From Lewinellaceae bacterium (GTDB lineage Bacteria; Bacteroidota; Bacteroidia; Chitinophagales; Saprospiraceae), in contig JACJXZ010000004.1 of NCBI GenBank assembly GCA_020636375.1, positions 496,001 through 560,000 of the forward strand: a stretch of DNA of 64,000 nt, written 5' to 3'. Of the stretch, positions 16,385 to 24,723 are shown in pieces; position 1 is the first letter of the stretch; every line of letters begins with the position of its first letter. Made by a program: the position numbers and the translations under genes. The notes under the pieces were generated by a model. That model was not told the DNA's origin. It did no database searches and saw only the letters and a list, made by a program, of their open reading frames with translations.

Positions 16385-16560
16385 TAGCTTTGTAGCAGAA
16401 TAAAAGATGGAAATCGATAAACTTTCGATATAAAGCCTTTGGTTAAATGGTTTAAGATTTAAATGGTAGTATATTCTGGAGGATGTAAAAATCCTTCATA
16501 ATAACAGTCGGGTGATTTCTTACAAGAGCGAAGCATTTTATGTCTTCGCTCTCTTTTTTT
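16385..16560 (+). ncRNA. Candidate small RNA with its own promoter and terminator
   Basis: The 581-bp gap 16193-16773 has no credible ORF but holds a transcription-unit-like stretch. TAGCTTTG (16385-16392) matches the TAnnTTTG -7 consensus. About 130 bp later comes a strong intrinsic terminator, AGAGCGAAG (16525-16533) pairing with CTTCGCTCT (16544-16552) and followed by CTTTTTTT. Between them are small hairpins such as ATCGA/TCGAT and GAGGAT/ATCCTT. The terminator cannot belong to the permease gene as a near 3' end (over 330 bp away), and the symporter starts 214 bp downstream. A correctly spaced -33 TTTG is not evident. I do not recognise an RNA family; 6S RNA, a regulatory sRNA or a leader attenuator are possible. 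Confidence 0.5.
16525..16560 (+). terminator. Strong intrinsic terminator
   Basis: A perfect 9-bp stem AGAGCGAAG/CTTCGCTCT with a 10-nt loop is followed by C and seven T residues. It ends the candidate small RNA. Confidence 0.85.
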
Positions 16561-16773
16561 CTGTCCAAACAGTATAGTCTTTTCTTTCCCTTTTGTCCGA
16601 TTTCCTTCTGTTTTTTTGTAAAATTCCAAATGTAATTGTCCGGGTATTGTTATAAATGCCCTATTTTTAGGCCGGCCGGATTACTGACCTCACAAAAGCC
16701 TGTCTGTTTTTCTGTGTGATCCTGCCAATGTATGAACCAGCGCCCGAGGCGCCAGCAAAACCAACTTAACATT

Positions 16774-18534
16774 ATGGAGCAATTCCAGCTTAGTGTCCTG
16801 GACATTGGGATCATGTTGACATACGCTGTACTGATTATCGGGTACGGCATTTACCACGGCAAACGCAACAGTTCGGAAGATTACTTCCTGGCCGGGCGGG
16901 GAATGCCCTGGCCGATCGTCGGCATCGCCCTCTTTTCTGCCAACATCTCCAGTTCTACCCTGATCGGCCTGGCCGGGGACGCCTATAAAACCAACATTCA
17001 CGTATACAATTATGAGTGGTTTGCAGTGGTCGTCCTCATTTTTTTCTCGATCTTCTTCCTGCCGTTCTACCTGAAATCCGGGGTATATACCATGCCGGAA
17101 TTTCTGGAGCGGCGATATGACCGGCGTTCCCGTTACTATTTTTCTTTCATAACCATCGTCGGCAACGTCATGGTGGACACGGCGGCCGGCCTGTACGTAG
17201 GCAGTATTGTGCTGAAGCTGTTGTTCCCCTCATTGCCGTCCTGGCAAATTATCCTGTTGCTCGCCATCGCGGCGGCGGCTTATACGATCCCCGGGGGGTT
17301 GAACTCGGTCATACAGACTGAAGTGGTGCAGGCTATCCTCCTGGTCATTGGTTCTATCCTGCTGACCTACTACGCGTTCCAGGAGTTTGGCGGCGGCTGG
17401 GGTGCCATGATGGCGGCGCTGACCGAAAAGATACAGGCCGGCGGCGTGGCTTCAGTGGAGGAAGCCAAAGCGCTGGGGCATTACGCTCCCGGCAATGCCC
17501 GGGAGGCGTTCAGCCTGGTGCGCCCCTCCAATGATGAGTTCATGCCCTGGTACGGCCTACTGACCGGGGTGCCTCTGCTGGGCTTTTACTTCTGGGCCAA
17601 CAACCAGTTTATGGTGCAGCGGGTGCTGGGTGCCCGCGACCTGAACCACGGCCGCTGGGGCGCCCTTTTTGCCGGCCTGCTCAAGCTGCCGGTCATCTTC
17701 ATCATGGTGGTTCCCGGCACGCTGGCCCTGCTGATCTTTTCCGACCTGGATATTTCGGGCCTCAATTATATCACCGGGGACGGGACGCCCTGCCAGGACC
17801 TGTCGCAATGCGCCAACCTGACCTACCCGGTATTGCTGATGCAACTGCTGCCCTCCGGCGTCCTCGGCCTGGTAGTCGCCGGGTTGCTGGCGGCCATGAT
17901 GTCGTCGGTCTCTGCTACCTTCAACTCTGCTTCCACCCTGATCACCATGGATTTCGTACGCAACATTCGCCCGACGCTGACCAGCCAGCAACTGGTCCGG
18001 GCCGGGCAGGTCGCCACGGTCATCCTGGTCGTCCTGGCGGCAGCATGGGTGCCTTTTATCGAGAAAGTGTCCGACTCCTTGTGGCAGTATCTGCAGCTCG
18101 TCATCAGCTACACGGCACCGCCGGCGGTGGCCACCTTCATACTCGGGTTGTTCTGGAAGCGGGCCAGCGCCACCGGCTCGATCGTCAGCCTGCTTTTTGG
18201 CTTCTTCTTCGCTATTTTCATGCTCATTTTGCAGGTTTACGTCAACAGCCTGGGAGAAGGCGCCGAACCGGCGGGCTGGATCCAGGCGCTTACGGGCATC
18301 CATTTTCTGCTGATGGCTTTCATCATGTGGATACTCTGCCTGCTGGTCCATGTCGTCGTCAGCCTGAACACGCCGGCCCCCTCCCGGGCGCAGGTCGAAG
18401 ATTACACCTGGGAGCAGAAGATATTCCGGGAAGAGACACAGGAACTGAAGGCTCTTCCCTGGTACAAGAACTACCGGGTGCTCGCGGTCTTGTTGCTGAT
18501 CGTTACCGCCATCATCGTGGGCTATTTCTGGTAG
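16774..18534 (+). CDS. Sodium:solute symporter (SSS/SLC5 family)
   Basis: The ATG at 16774 (MEQFQLSVLDIGIML) gives 586 residues; the frame extends upstream to 16732 but that leader is hydrophilic. About 14 helices fit the SGLT group of the family: YFLAGRGMPWPIVGIALFS, NISSSTLIGLAGDAY (the sodium/substrate-site helix with unwound SSST), YTMPEFLERRYDRRSRYY, and ATFNSASTLITMDFV for the second sodium-site helix. Members import sugars, amino acids, nucleosides or vitamins with sodium. The long loop with paired cysteines (PCQDLSQC) and sugar-transporter-like features favour a sugar or polyol, but this is not decisive. An intrinsic terminator follows the stop. Confidence 0.9.
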   Translation: MEQFQLSVLDIGIMLTYAVLIIGYGIYHGKRNSSEDYFLAGRGMPWPIVGIALFSANISSSTLIGLAGDAYKTNIHVYNYEWFAVVVLIFFSIFFLPFYLKSGVYTMPEFLERRYDRRSRYYFSFITIVGNVMVDTAAGLYVGSIVLKLLFPSLPSWQIILLLAIAAAAYTIPGGLNSVIQTEVVQAILLVIGSILLTYYAFQEFGGGWGAMMAALTEKIQAGGVASVEEAKALGHYAPGNAREAFSLVRPSNDEFMPWYGLLTGVPLLGFYFWANNQFMVQRVLGARDLNHGRWGALFAGLLKLPVIFIMVVPGTLALLIFSDLDISGLNYITGDGTPCQDLSQCANLTYPVLLMQLLPSGVLGLVVAGLLAAMMSSVSATFNSASTLITMDFVRNIRPTLTSQQLVRAGQVATVILVVLAAAWVPFIEKVSDSLWQYLQLVISYTAPPAVATFILGLFWKRASATGSIVSLLFGFFFAIFMLILQVYVNSLGEGAEPAGWIQALTGIHFLLMAFIMWILCLLVHVVVSLNTPAPSRAQVEDYTWEQKIFREETQELKALPWYKNYRVLAVLLLIVTAIIVGYFW

Positions 18535-18561
18535 AAAGGCAATGCTACGCGAACAGAAAAC

Positions 18562-18590
18562 GGGGCAGGGCTTTCCTGTCCTGTTTTTTT
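18562..18590 (+). terminator. Intrinsic terminator after the symporter gene
   Basis: GGGGCAGG pairs with CCTGTCC (one G-U) around the loop GCTTT and is followed by TGTTTTTTT, about 28 bp after the stop. Confidence 0.7.
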
Positions 18591-18626
18591 GTTTTACTTT
18601 CGGCCTAACGCATAAAAATTCAATAA

Positions 18627-19277
18627 GTGATTCAGGCACGCAATATTCACAAATCCTACGGTAAACTGCATGTGCTCAAAGGAGTGGACCTGGAAATAGG
18701 CAGGGGAGAGGTGGTCTCCATTGTGGGCAAGTCGGGTGCCGGAAAGAGTACCCTGCTTCACATCCTCGGCACGCTGGATAAAGCCGACACCGGCAGCCTG
18801 CTGATCAACGGTGAGGACATATCCCGGCTGAGCGAGAAAAAGCTGGCCGGCTTCCGCAACCAAAATATCGGCTTCGTCTTTCAGTTCCACCACCTGCTGC
18901 CCGAATTTACGGCCCTGGAGAACGTACTCATCCCCGCTTTGATCGGCAAGCAGCCGGAGGGCAAAGCGCGCGAAAGAGCCGGCCAGTTGCTGGACTACCT
19001 GGGCCTGTCGGATCGCCTGGCCCATAAACCCTCCCAGCTTTCCGGAGGAGAACAGCAGCGCGTGGCCGTCGCCCGTTCTCTGGCCAACCAACCTGCCATC
19101 GTTTTTGCCGATGAGCCTTCGGGCAACCTCGACTCGGCCTCCTCCCAGGAACTGCACCAGCTGCTCTTTGACCTCCGCCGGGATTTTCAGCAGACGTTCG
19201 TTATCGTAACTCACAATATGGAACTGGCCGCCATGAGCGACCGATGCCTGGAAATGAAAGACGGCCGCCTGGATTGA
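18627..19277 (+). CDS. lolD: LolD-like ABC transporter ATP-binding protein
   Basis: The start is GTG at 18627, giving 216 residues. Walker A is GKSGAGKS (34-41), the Q loop is FQFHHLLPEFTALENV, the signature LSGGEQQRVAVARSL (138-152), Walker B IVFADEPSGNLDS and the switch histidine lies in VTHNMELA. The Q-loop region HHLLPEFTALENV and GNLD are characteristic of the LolD/MacB subfamily, which drives lipoprotein release from the inner membrane or related export. The LolC/E-type permease partner is not in this window, which is common in Bacteroidota. The next gene, a nicotinamidase, follows after 36 bp on the same strand. Confidence 0.85.
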   Translation: MIQARNIHKSYGKLHVLKGVDLEIGRGEVVSIVGKSGAGKSTLLHILGTLDKADTGSLLINGEDISRLSEKKLAGFRNQNIGFVFQFHHLLPEFTALENVLIPALIGKQPEGKARERAGQLLDYLGLSDRLAHKPSQLSGGEQQRVAVARSLANQPAIVFADEPSGNLDSASSQELHQLLFDLRRDFQQTFVIVTHNMELAAMSDRCLEMKDGRLD

Positions 19278-19313
19278 TTTCTTTGAAGGGAGAAAACATG
19301 AACCAGTCTAATC

Positions 19314-19925
19314 ATGCAAGCATTATTAGTCGTAGACATTCAGAACGATTTTTGCCCGGGGGGCGCTCTGGAAGTGCCCAATGGCGATGAGGTGATTCCC
19401 GTTGCCAACGAGACAATGAAAAAGTTCCCGCTGGTAGTGGCCACCCAGGATTGGCACCCCGCCAACCACGGGAGTTTTGCCGCCAATCACCCCTGGAGGC
19501 GGCCCGGAGATGTGATCCGGCTCGATGGCCTGGAGCAGATTTTGTGGCCCATGCACTGCGTACAGGGCAGCTTCGGGGCGGAATTTGCCCGCGAACTGGA
19601 TACCTCCAGGTTTCAGGAAGTCTTCGTCAAAGGCACGGACCCGCAGATCGACAGTTACAGCGGTTTTTACGACAACGGGCACCGGAAGTCGACCGGCCTG
19701 GGGGAATATCTCCGGGAACGAGGCGTTGAGGAAGTCTTCATCCTGGGCCTTACCCTGGACTATTGCGTCAGGTTCTCCGTCCTCGACGCTTTGGAACTGG
19801 GTTTCAAAACTCACTTGATCATCGACGGCACACGGGGAGTCAACCTCTCGGAAGGAGATTCTGATATGGCCGTTGCGGAAATGAGCGAAAAAGGTGCTAT
19901 CATTGTGACATCGGGTGAAGTGTGA
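19314..19925 (+). CDS. pncA: Nicotinamidase (isochorismatase-family hydrolase)
   Basis: The 203-residue protein has the full catalytic triad of the family: D8 in VVDIQNDFCPGG, K106 in VFVKGTDP and the nucleophile C151 in GLTLDYCVRFS. Metal-site residues are D46 and H48 in TQDWHPANHGSF and H81 in WPMHCVQGS. The pattern WPMHCVQG is typical of PncA, which deamidates nicotinamide to nicotinate in NAD salvage. It is cytosolic, with no signal peptide. It sits between LolD and ornithine aminotransferase genes with short gaps; co-transcription is likely although the functions are unrelated. Confidence 0.94.
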   Translation: MQALLVVDIQNDFCPGGALEVPNGDEVIPVANETMKKFPLVVATQDWHPANHGSFAANHPWRRPGDVIRLDGLEQILWPMHCVQGSFGAEFARELDTSRFQEVFVKGTDPQIDSYSGFYDNGHRKSTGLGEYLRERGVEEVFILGLTLDYCVRFSVLDALELGFKTHLIIDGTRGVNLSEGDSDMAVAEMSEKGAIIVTSGEV

Positions 19926-19967
19926 ACAAACGGAAAAACATTACCGCAACCAGTAAAACCTACAGCT

Positions 19968-21209
19968 ATGATGCAAGAAACCATGCTGTCATCAAAGCAA
20001 CTGATCCAATTGGAAGACCGCTACGGCGCCCACAATTATCACCCTCTGCCTGTCGTCCTGTCCAGAGGCGAAGGCGTTTACTTATGGGATGCCGAAGGCA
20101 AAAAATACTACGATTTCCTCTCCGCCTATTCTGCCGTCAACCAGGGCCACTGCCACCCCCGGATCGTCCGGGCGTTGGCCGAACAGGCCCAAAAGCTGAC
20201 ACTGACCTCGCGGGCATTCTACAACGACGTCCTGGGGCCGTACGAAAAGTACATCACCGAATATTTTGGATACAGCCGGATACTGCCGATGAATACCGGC
20301 GTGGAGGCTTGCGAAACAGCAGTAAAGCTCTGCCGGAAATGGGCATATGAAGTCAAAGGCGTGCCCACCAACCAGGCAAAGATCATCTTCGTTTCCGGGA
20401 ATTTCTGGGGCCGCTCTCTGGCGGCTATCTCCTCTTCGGTGGACCCCAACACCACCCGGAACTTCGGCCCCTACCTGCCGGGCTACGTCATCATTCCCTA
20501 CAATGACCTGCCCGCCCTGGAGGAAGCCCTGCAGGATCCCCATGTGGCAGGCTTCATGACGGAGCCTATCCAGGGCGAAGCGGGCGTAGTGGTTCCCGAC
20601 GAGGGCTACCTGCGAAAAGCCTATGAGCTTTGCCGGCAAAACAATGCCCTGTTCATCGCTGATGAAGTGCAGACCGGCATCGCCCGGACCGGCAAGCTGA
20701 CGGCCTGCGAGCACGAAGGCGTCCGGCCCGATATCCTCATCCTGGGCAAGGCGCTCTCCGGAGGGGTATTCCCCGTCTCGGCAGTACTGTCCGACGACGA
20801 AGTGATGCTGACCCTCAAACCCGGCCAGCACGGCTCCACCTTCGGCGGCAACCCGCTGGGCTGTGCCGTGGCCATGGAAGCCCTGGAAGTGGTCCGGGAT
20901 GAAAAGCTGGCCGAAAATGCTACCCGGCTGGGCCAGATTTTCCGCCGCCGGATGCAGGAAGACCTGGTAGAACGGTCGGGCCTGGTGCGGTTGGTCCGGG
21001 GAAAAGGCCTGCTCAACGGCATCGTTATCAACGATACGCCGGACAGCGAGACGGCCTGGAATATATGCCTGAAACTGGCCGGCAACGGGCTGCTCGCCAA
21101 ACCGACCCACGGCAATATCATCCGCTTCGCCCCGCCGCTGGTCATGACCGAAGAACAAATAGAAGACTGCTGCGACATTATCGTGAAAACCATCCTCGGC
21201 TTTGAGTAG
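19968..21209 (+). CDS. rocD: Ornithine aminotransferase (ornithine-oxo-acid transaminase)
   Basis: The 413-residue class III aminotransferase has PLP lysine K261 in LGKALSGGVFPVSAV, cofactor aspartate D232 in FIADEVQTGIART, PMNTGVEACETAVKLCRKW and GSTFGGNPLGCAVA. The start AHNYHPLPVVLSRGEGVYLWD and the segment SAVNQGHCHP are diagnostic for ornithine delta-aminotransferase, which makes glutamate 5-semialdehyde in arginine and proline metabolism. Length is normal. Several Met codons at the start (19968, 19971, 19983) make the exact N terminus uncertain. The gene follows the nicotinamidase after 42 bp; 257 bp of apparently empty sequence follow it. Confidence 0.95.
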   Translation: MMQETMLSSKQLIQLEDRYGAHNYHPLPVVLSRGEGVYLWDAEGKKYYDFLSAYSAVNQGHCHPRIVRALAEQAQKLTLTSRAFYNDVLGPYEKYITEYFGYSRILPMNTGVEACETAVKLCRKWAYEVKGVPTNQAKIIFVSGNFWGRSLAAISSSVDPNTTRNFGPYLPGYVIIPYNDLPALEEALQDPHVAGFMTEPIQGEAGVVVPDEGYLRKAYELCRQNNALFIADEVQTGIARTGKLTACEHEGVRPDILILGKALSGGVFPVSAVLSDDEVMLTLKPGQHGSTFGGNPLGCAVAMEALEVVRDEKLAENATRLGQIFRRRMQEDLVERSGLVRLVRGKGLLNGIVINDTPDSETAWNICLKLAGNGLLAKPTHGNIIRFAPPLVMTEEQIEDCCDIIVKTILGFE

Positions 21210-21466
21210 TAACCGGAGATGTTGATTTTTTTGTTAATTTGGCTGGCTCTGAGATAAGCTACCGGGCCTCTGCGTCGTTCGATAGGGATAAACCCGGCTT
21301 CGGGCCAACGGGAAATCTCGGGCGGCCAGGAGTTATTCGCCGTTGCCGCCGGCATTGGCAAAAAGCATTGGCCAGCAAACAGTAACCAGTAACTGCTCCG
21401 TGTCCCGGTGGTGGGATAACCGCACAACCCGGACTGCCGACGGCCCGAATCACAAAAAACAACACA

Positions 21467-24400
21467 ATGTTAAAGAGACTTGCCCTGCTGTTGGCGGCGT
21501 GTATGGCATCCCTTCCGCTGATGGCACAACAGACTACCGTATTTACGGAAGCCAACGAAGCTTACAAAAACGGCGTGATCCTTTTCGAAGAGGGCGTCTA
21601 TGGGAAAGCCCAGTTGGAGTTCGAGCGGGCGGCCCGGTTGCTGCTCCCGGTGAATGAACCGGAAGCGGAGCTGCTGCGCTCCAAAGCACAGCTCAATTAC
21701 GCCCGCTGTGCCGTGCGCCTTCAACAGCCCGACGGAGAGAAGCTCATCCTGGACTTCATCCGCACCGAATCGCCCAACCCCATGGCCAGCCAGGCGCTGG
21801 TGGAGGTGGCCGATTTTTATTACAACTCCAAAGAATGGGACAAGGCCATCGACTACCTTTCCGACGTGCCTACCCGGGGAATGACGCCGGAGCAGGAGTC
21901 GGCCGTGAAATTCAAACTGGGCTATTCGCTTTTCGTAAAAAAGCGTTTCAAAGAGGCGCTGGCCAATTTCCGGGACATCAAGGGCTTTGAAACGGATTAC
22001 TACTATCCGGCCAATTACTATCTGGGGCTGTGTTATTTTTTCGAAGGCAGTTATGATGCGGCGCTGACGCAATTCAAGACCGTAGAGCGCTCCTCCCGCT
22101 ACCGGCCCCACATCCCTTACTACCAGGCCCAGATCTACTTCGCCGAGCGCCGCTACGACGAGCTGATCGCCTACGCCCGCGTCAAGGCCGACGACCCTTC
22201 CGTCCGCAAACAGATGGAGATCAAACAGCTCCTGGGGCAGGCCTACTTCGAAAAGGGCCAGTACGCACAGGCGTTGCCCTATCTTCAGGCTTACGCCGAA
22301 AGCACCGGAAAACTCAGGGAGGAAGAACTTTATCAGATCGGCTATACGTACTACCAGGTCGGCGATCCCGGCAAGGCCATCACCTACCTCAAAGACCTGT
22401 CGACTGTGGACTCTGAGATCGGCCAGCACGCCATGTATATCCTGGGCGATTCCTACCTGCGGCTCAACCAGCGCGCCAATGCGCGGGCCGCTTTCGGCAA
22501 TGCCAAGCGGATGGCCTACGACGCCGGCATCCAGGAGGAGGCCCTCTGGAACTACGCCAAGCTTTCCTATGAGCTGAACGACCCGCGGGAGGCCATCATC
22601 GGCCTGCGCGAACTGCGCCCCACTTCCCGTTACTTCATTCAGGCCCAGGAACTGATGAGCGAGATTTTCCTCAATTACCGGGATTACCAGCAGGCCATAG
22701 AAATCCTCGCGTCTATACCGAACAAAACGCCCAAGCTGCAGGAGACCTATCAGAAAGTTACCTACCTGCGGGGGCTCCAACTGCTCCAGAACGGCGATAA
22801 GGAGAACGCCAAGAAGTATTTTGAACAATCGATGGATATTTCCCTGGATACCCGTACCCGGGCCCTGGCCGTCTACTGGCTGGGAGATATCGCCCACCGC
22901 GATGAGGCCTTCGAAGCCAGCAACCGGCTCATGAGCCAGTTCCTCACCCTGGCGAAGACCCAAAGCAACCTGCCGGACGAATCCTCCATTTATACTGCCA
23001 ATTACACCCAGGGGTACAACTACCTCAAACAGAACAACCATGCCGCTGCCCTCGGCTTTTTTGAGGACGCCGTCCAGGGCATTGAGCGCAACAGCCCCTT
23101 CATCCGGAATGAAAAAGTGAAGAACCAGGTACTGGGCGATGCCATCCTCCGGGCCGGCGATTGCCTGTTCAAGCGCAACCAGTATGCCCGCGCTATTCAA
23201 TACTATGACCAGGCCGTCAATAAGCGATACAGCGGTTTTGTTTACGCCCTTTACCAGAAAGCCGTGATCGAAGGCCTGATGGGGCGCACCACCAATAAAA
23301 TCCTCGCTCTGGAGCAACTGGCCAAAAACTATCCGGACTCCGAATACGCCGATGACGCCCTCCTCCAACTGGGCGCCACCTACCAGGAAATCGGCCAGCT
23401 CAGTAAGGCGTCAGAGCCGCTCAAAGAACTGCTGAGGCTCTACCGGGGCAAATCCGAACTCATCCCCAAAGCGCTTATCCGGCTGGGGTTGATCAGCTAT
23501 AACCAGGGCAACCTCGATGCCGCCATCAGCTACTACAAGCAGGTGTTTGCCAACAACCCGGACGAGGGCGACTCCAACCTGGCGCTGGCCGCCCTGGAAG
23601 AAATTTACGTAGACGACCTGGGGCAGGCCGACAATTACTTCGCCTTCCTCGAATCCGTCCGCGGCAGCGTAGGAGGGGAGGTGCGCGACTCGATCAACTT
23701 CCGGGCGGCGGAATCGCAGTTCGAGAACTCCAACTACGAGCGGGCCGTTGCCGCCTATACCGACTACCTGCGCAAATTCCCCCGGGGTGCCTACGTCCTG
23801 CCGGCCCAGTACCACCGCGCGGAGTCGTACAGCGTACTGAAGCAATACACCCAGGCGCTGGCCGATTACGAGGCAGTAGCCGACCGCGGCCCCAGCCCCT
23901 ATTACGTGAAGGCACTGGAGAAGGCCGCCATTATCGCTTACAACCATTCTCAGGATTTTGCCAGGGCCTACAGCCTGTATACCAGATTGGAACAGGTGGC
24001 CACCAACCCGGATATGCGGTTCGAGGCCCAGCTTGGAGCGTTGCGCAGTGCTTACCGCTCGGGCAAGACCGACGGCATAGCAGAACTGGCGCGCAAGGTG
24101 GCTGACAACCCCAATGCTACCCAGTTGCAGGTCGCTACCGCCCAGTTCTACCTGGGCAAGATTGCGTTTGACAAGGGCGATTACAACAACGCCCTCACCG
24201 CCTTCGACGAGGTGATCCGGCTCAGCGACAATGAGCAAACCGCTGAAGCCCGCTATCTCAAAGCCTATATCTACTACCTGCGGCGCGACCTGGAGACGGC
24301 ACAGCAGATCTGCATCAACGCCAATAAGGAAAGCTCAGGTTACCCCTATTGGGTGGCCAAGAGCGTCATCCTGCTCTCCGATATCCTGCAGGAAAAGGGC

Positions 24401-24577
24401 GACCTGTACAACGCCCGGGCCGCCCTGGAAGCTTTGCTGGAGAACTATACCGGCGACCAGGAACTGATCAGCGAGGCCCGCCGCAAGCTCGATGCCATCA
24501 ACCAGCGCATCAACCAGTCCAGCCGCCTGCGGACGGGCGGCGACCCGAATACCCTGGAAATGGATGACGGGAATTGA
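21467..24577 (+). CDS. Large exported TPR protein
   Basis: The 1036-residue protein has a signal peptide (cleavage near LMAQQ, about residue 21) and then tetratricopeptide repeats over almost its whole length. Typical units are NEAYKNGVILFEEGVYGKAQ, YNSKEWDKAIDYLSDVP, AIQYYDQAVNKRYSGFVYAL and KGDYNNALTAFDEVIRLSD. It resembles large periplasmic TPR scaffold proteins of Bacteroidota. The downstream gene, 146 bp away, encodes an outer-membrane barrel, so a periplasmic scaffold serving that barrel is a reasonable inference. No enzymatic motif was seen. A palindromic repeat at 24590-24677 separates the two genes. Confidence 0.9.
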   Translation: MLKRLALLLAACMASLPLMAQQTTVFTEANEAYKNGVILFEEGVYGKAQLEFERAARLLLPVNEPEAELLRSKAQLNYARCAVRLQQPDGEKLILDFIRTESPNPMASQALVEVADFYYNSKEWDKAIDYLSDVPTRGMTPEQESAVKFKLGYSLFVKKRFKEALANFRDIKGFETDYYYPANYYLGLCYFFEGSYDAALTQFKTVERSSRYRPHIPYYQAQIYFAERRYDELIAYARVKADDPSVRKQMEIKQLLGQAYFEKGQYAQALPYLQAYAESTGKLREEELYQIGYTYYQVGDPGKAITYLKDLSTVDSEIGQHAMYILGDSYLRLNQRANARAAFGNAKRMAYDAGIQEEALWNYAKLSYELNDPREAIIGLRELRPTSRYFIQAQELMSEIFLNYRDYQQAIEILASIPNKTPKLQETYQKVTYLRGLQLLQNGDKENAKKYFEQSMDISLDTRTRALAVYWLGDIAHRDEAFEASNRLMSQFLTLAKTQSNLPDESSIYTANYTQGYNYLKQNNHAAALGFFEDAVQGIERNSPFIRNEKVKNQVLGDAILRAGDCLFKRNQYARAIQYYDQAVNKRYSGFVYALYQKAVIEGLMGRTTNKILALEQLAKNYPDSEYADDALLQLGATYQEIGQLSKASEPLKELLRLYRGKSELIPKALIRLGLISYNQGNLDAAISYYKQVFANNPDEGDSNLALAALEEIYVDDLGQADNYFAFLESVRGSVGGEVRDSINFRAAESQFENSNYERAVAAYTDYLRKFPRGAYVLPAQYHRAESYSVLKQYTQALADYEAVADRGPSPYYVKALEKAAIIAYNHSQDFARAYSLYTRLEQVATNPDMRFEAQLGALRSAYRSGKTDGIAELARKVADNPNATQLQVATAQFYLGKIAFDKGDYNNALTAFDEVIRLSDNEQTAEARYLKAYIYYLRRDLETAQQICINANKESSGYPYWVAKSVILLSDILQEKGDLYNARAALEALLENYTGDQELISEARRKLDAINQRINQSSRLRTGGDPNTLEMDDGN

Positions 24578-24589
24578 ACCTGAAAGGAG

Positions 24590-24677
24590 CGCGGGCCCCG
24601 CAAGTCTGCTGGGCAGGCTCTCCAGGGCTTGCCCCGATGCAATATCGGGGCCCGCGAAAACCTGCTTCCGGCAGGTT
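24590..24677. repeat. GC-rich nested palindrome between TPR and barrel genes
   Basis: CGCGGGCCCCG (24590-24600) pairs perfectly with CGGGGCCCGCG (24646-24656). Inside is a CCCCGAT/ATCGGGG stem, and just after it an AACCTGC/GCAGGTT hairpin (24659-24677). The segment GCAAG-CTGC-GGGCAGGCTCT is shared with the element at 31546-31648. Its position could make it a processing or attenuation site between two co-transcribed genes. Confidence 0.65.
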
Positions 24678-24723
24678 CTTAAGCATTCAGTTAGTTGACG
24701 CTTAAAAAAATCAACGGACCACT

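Noticed and set aside
16193..16773. tRNA or riboswitch of known type in the gap before the symporter
   Set aside because: No tRNA T-arm or known riboswitch core was recognised; only a candidate small RNA can be supported.
21470..23368. Open frame of 632 codons on the minus strand
   Set aside because: It lies antisense inside the TPR gene; the sense frame has clear repeats and a signal peptide.
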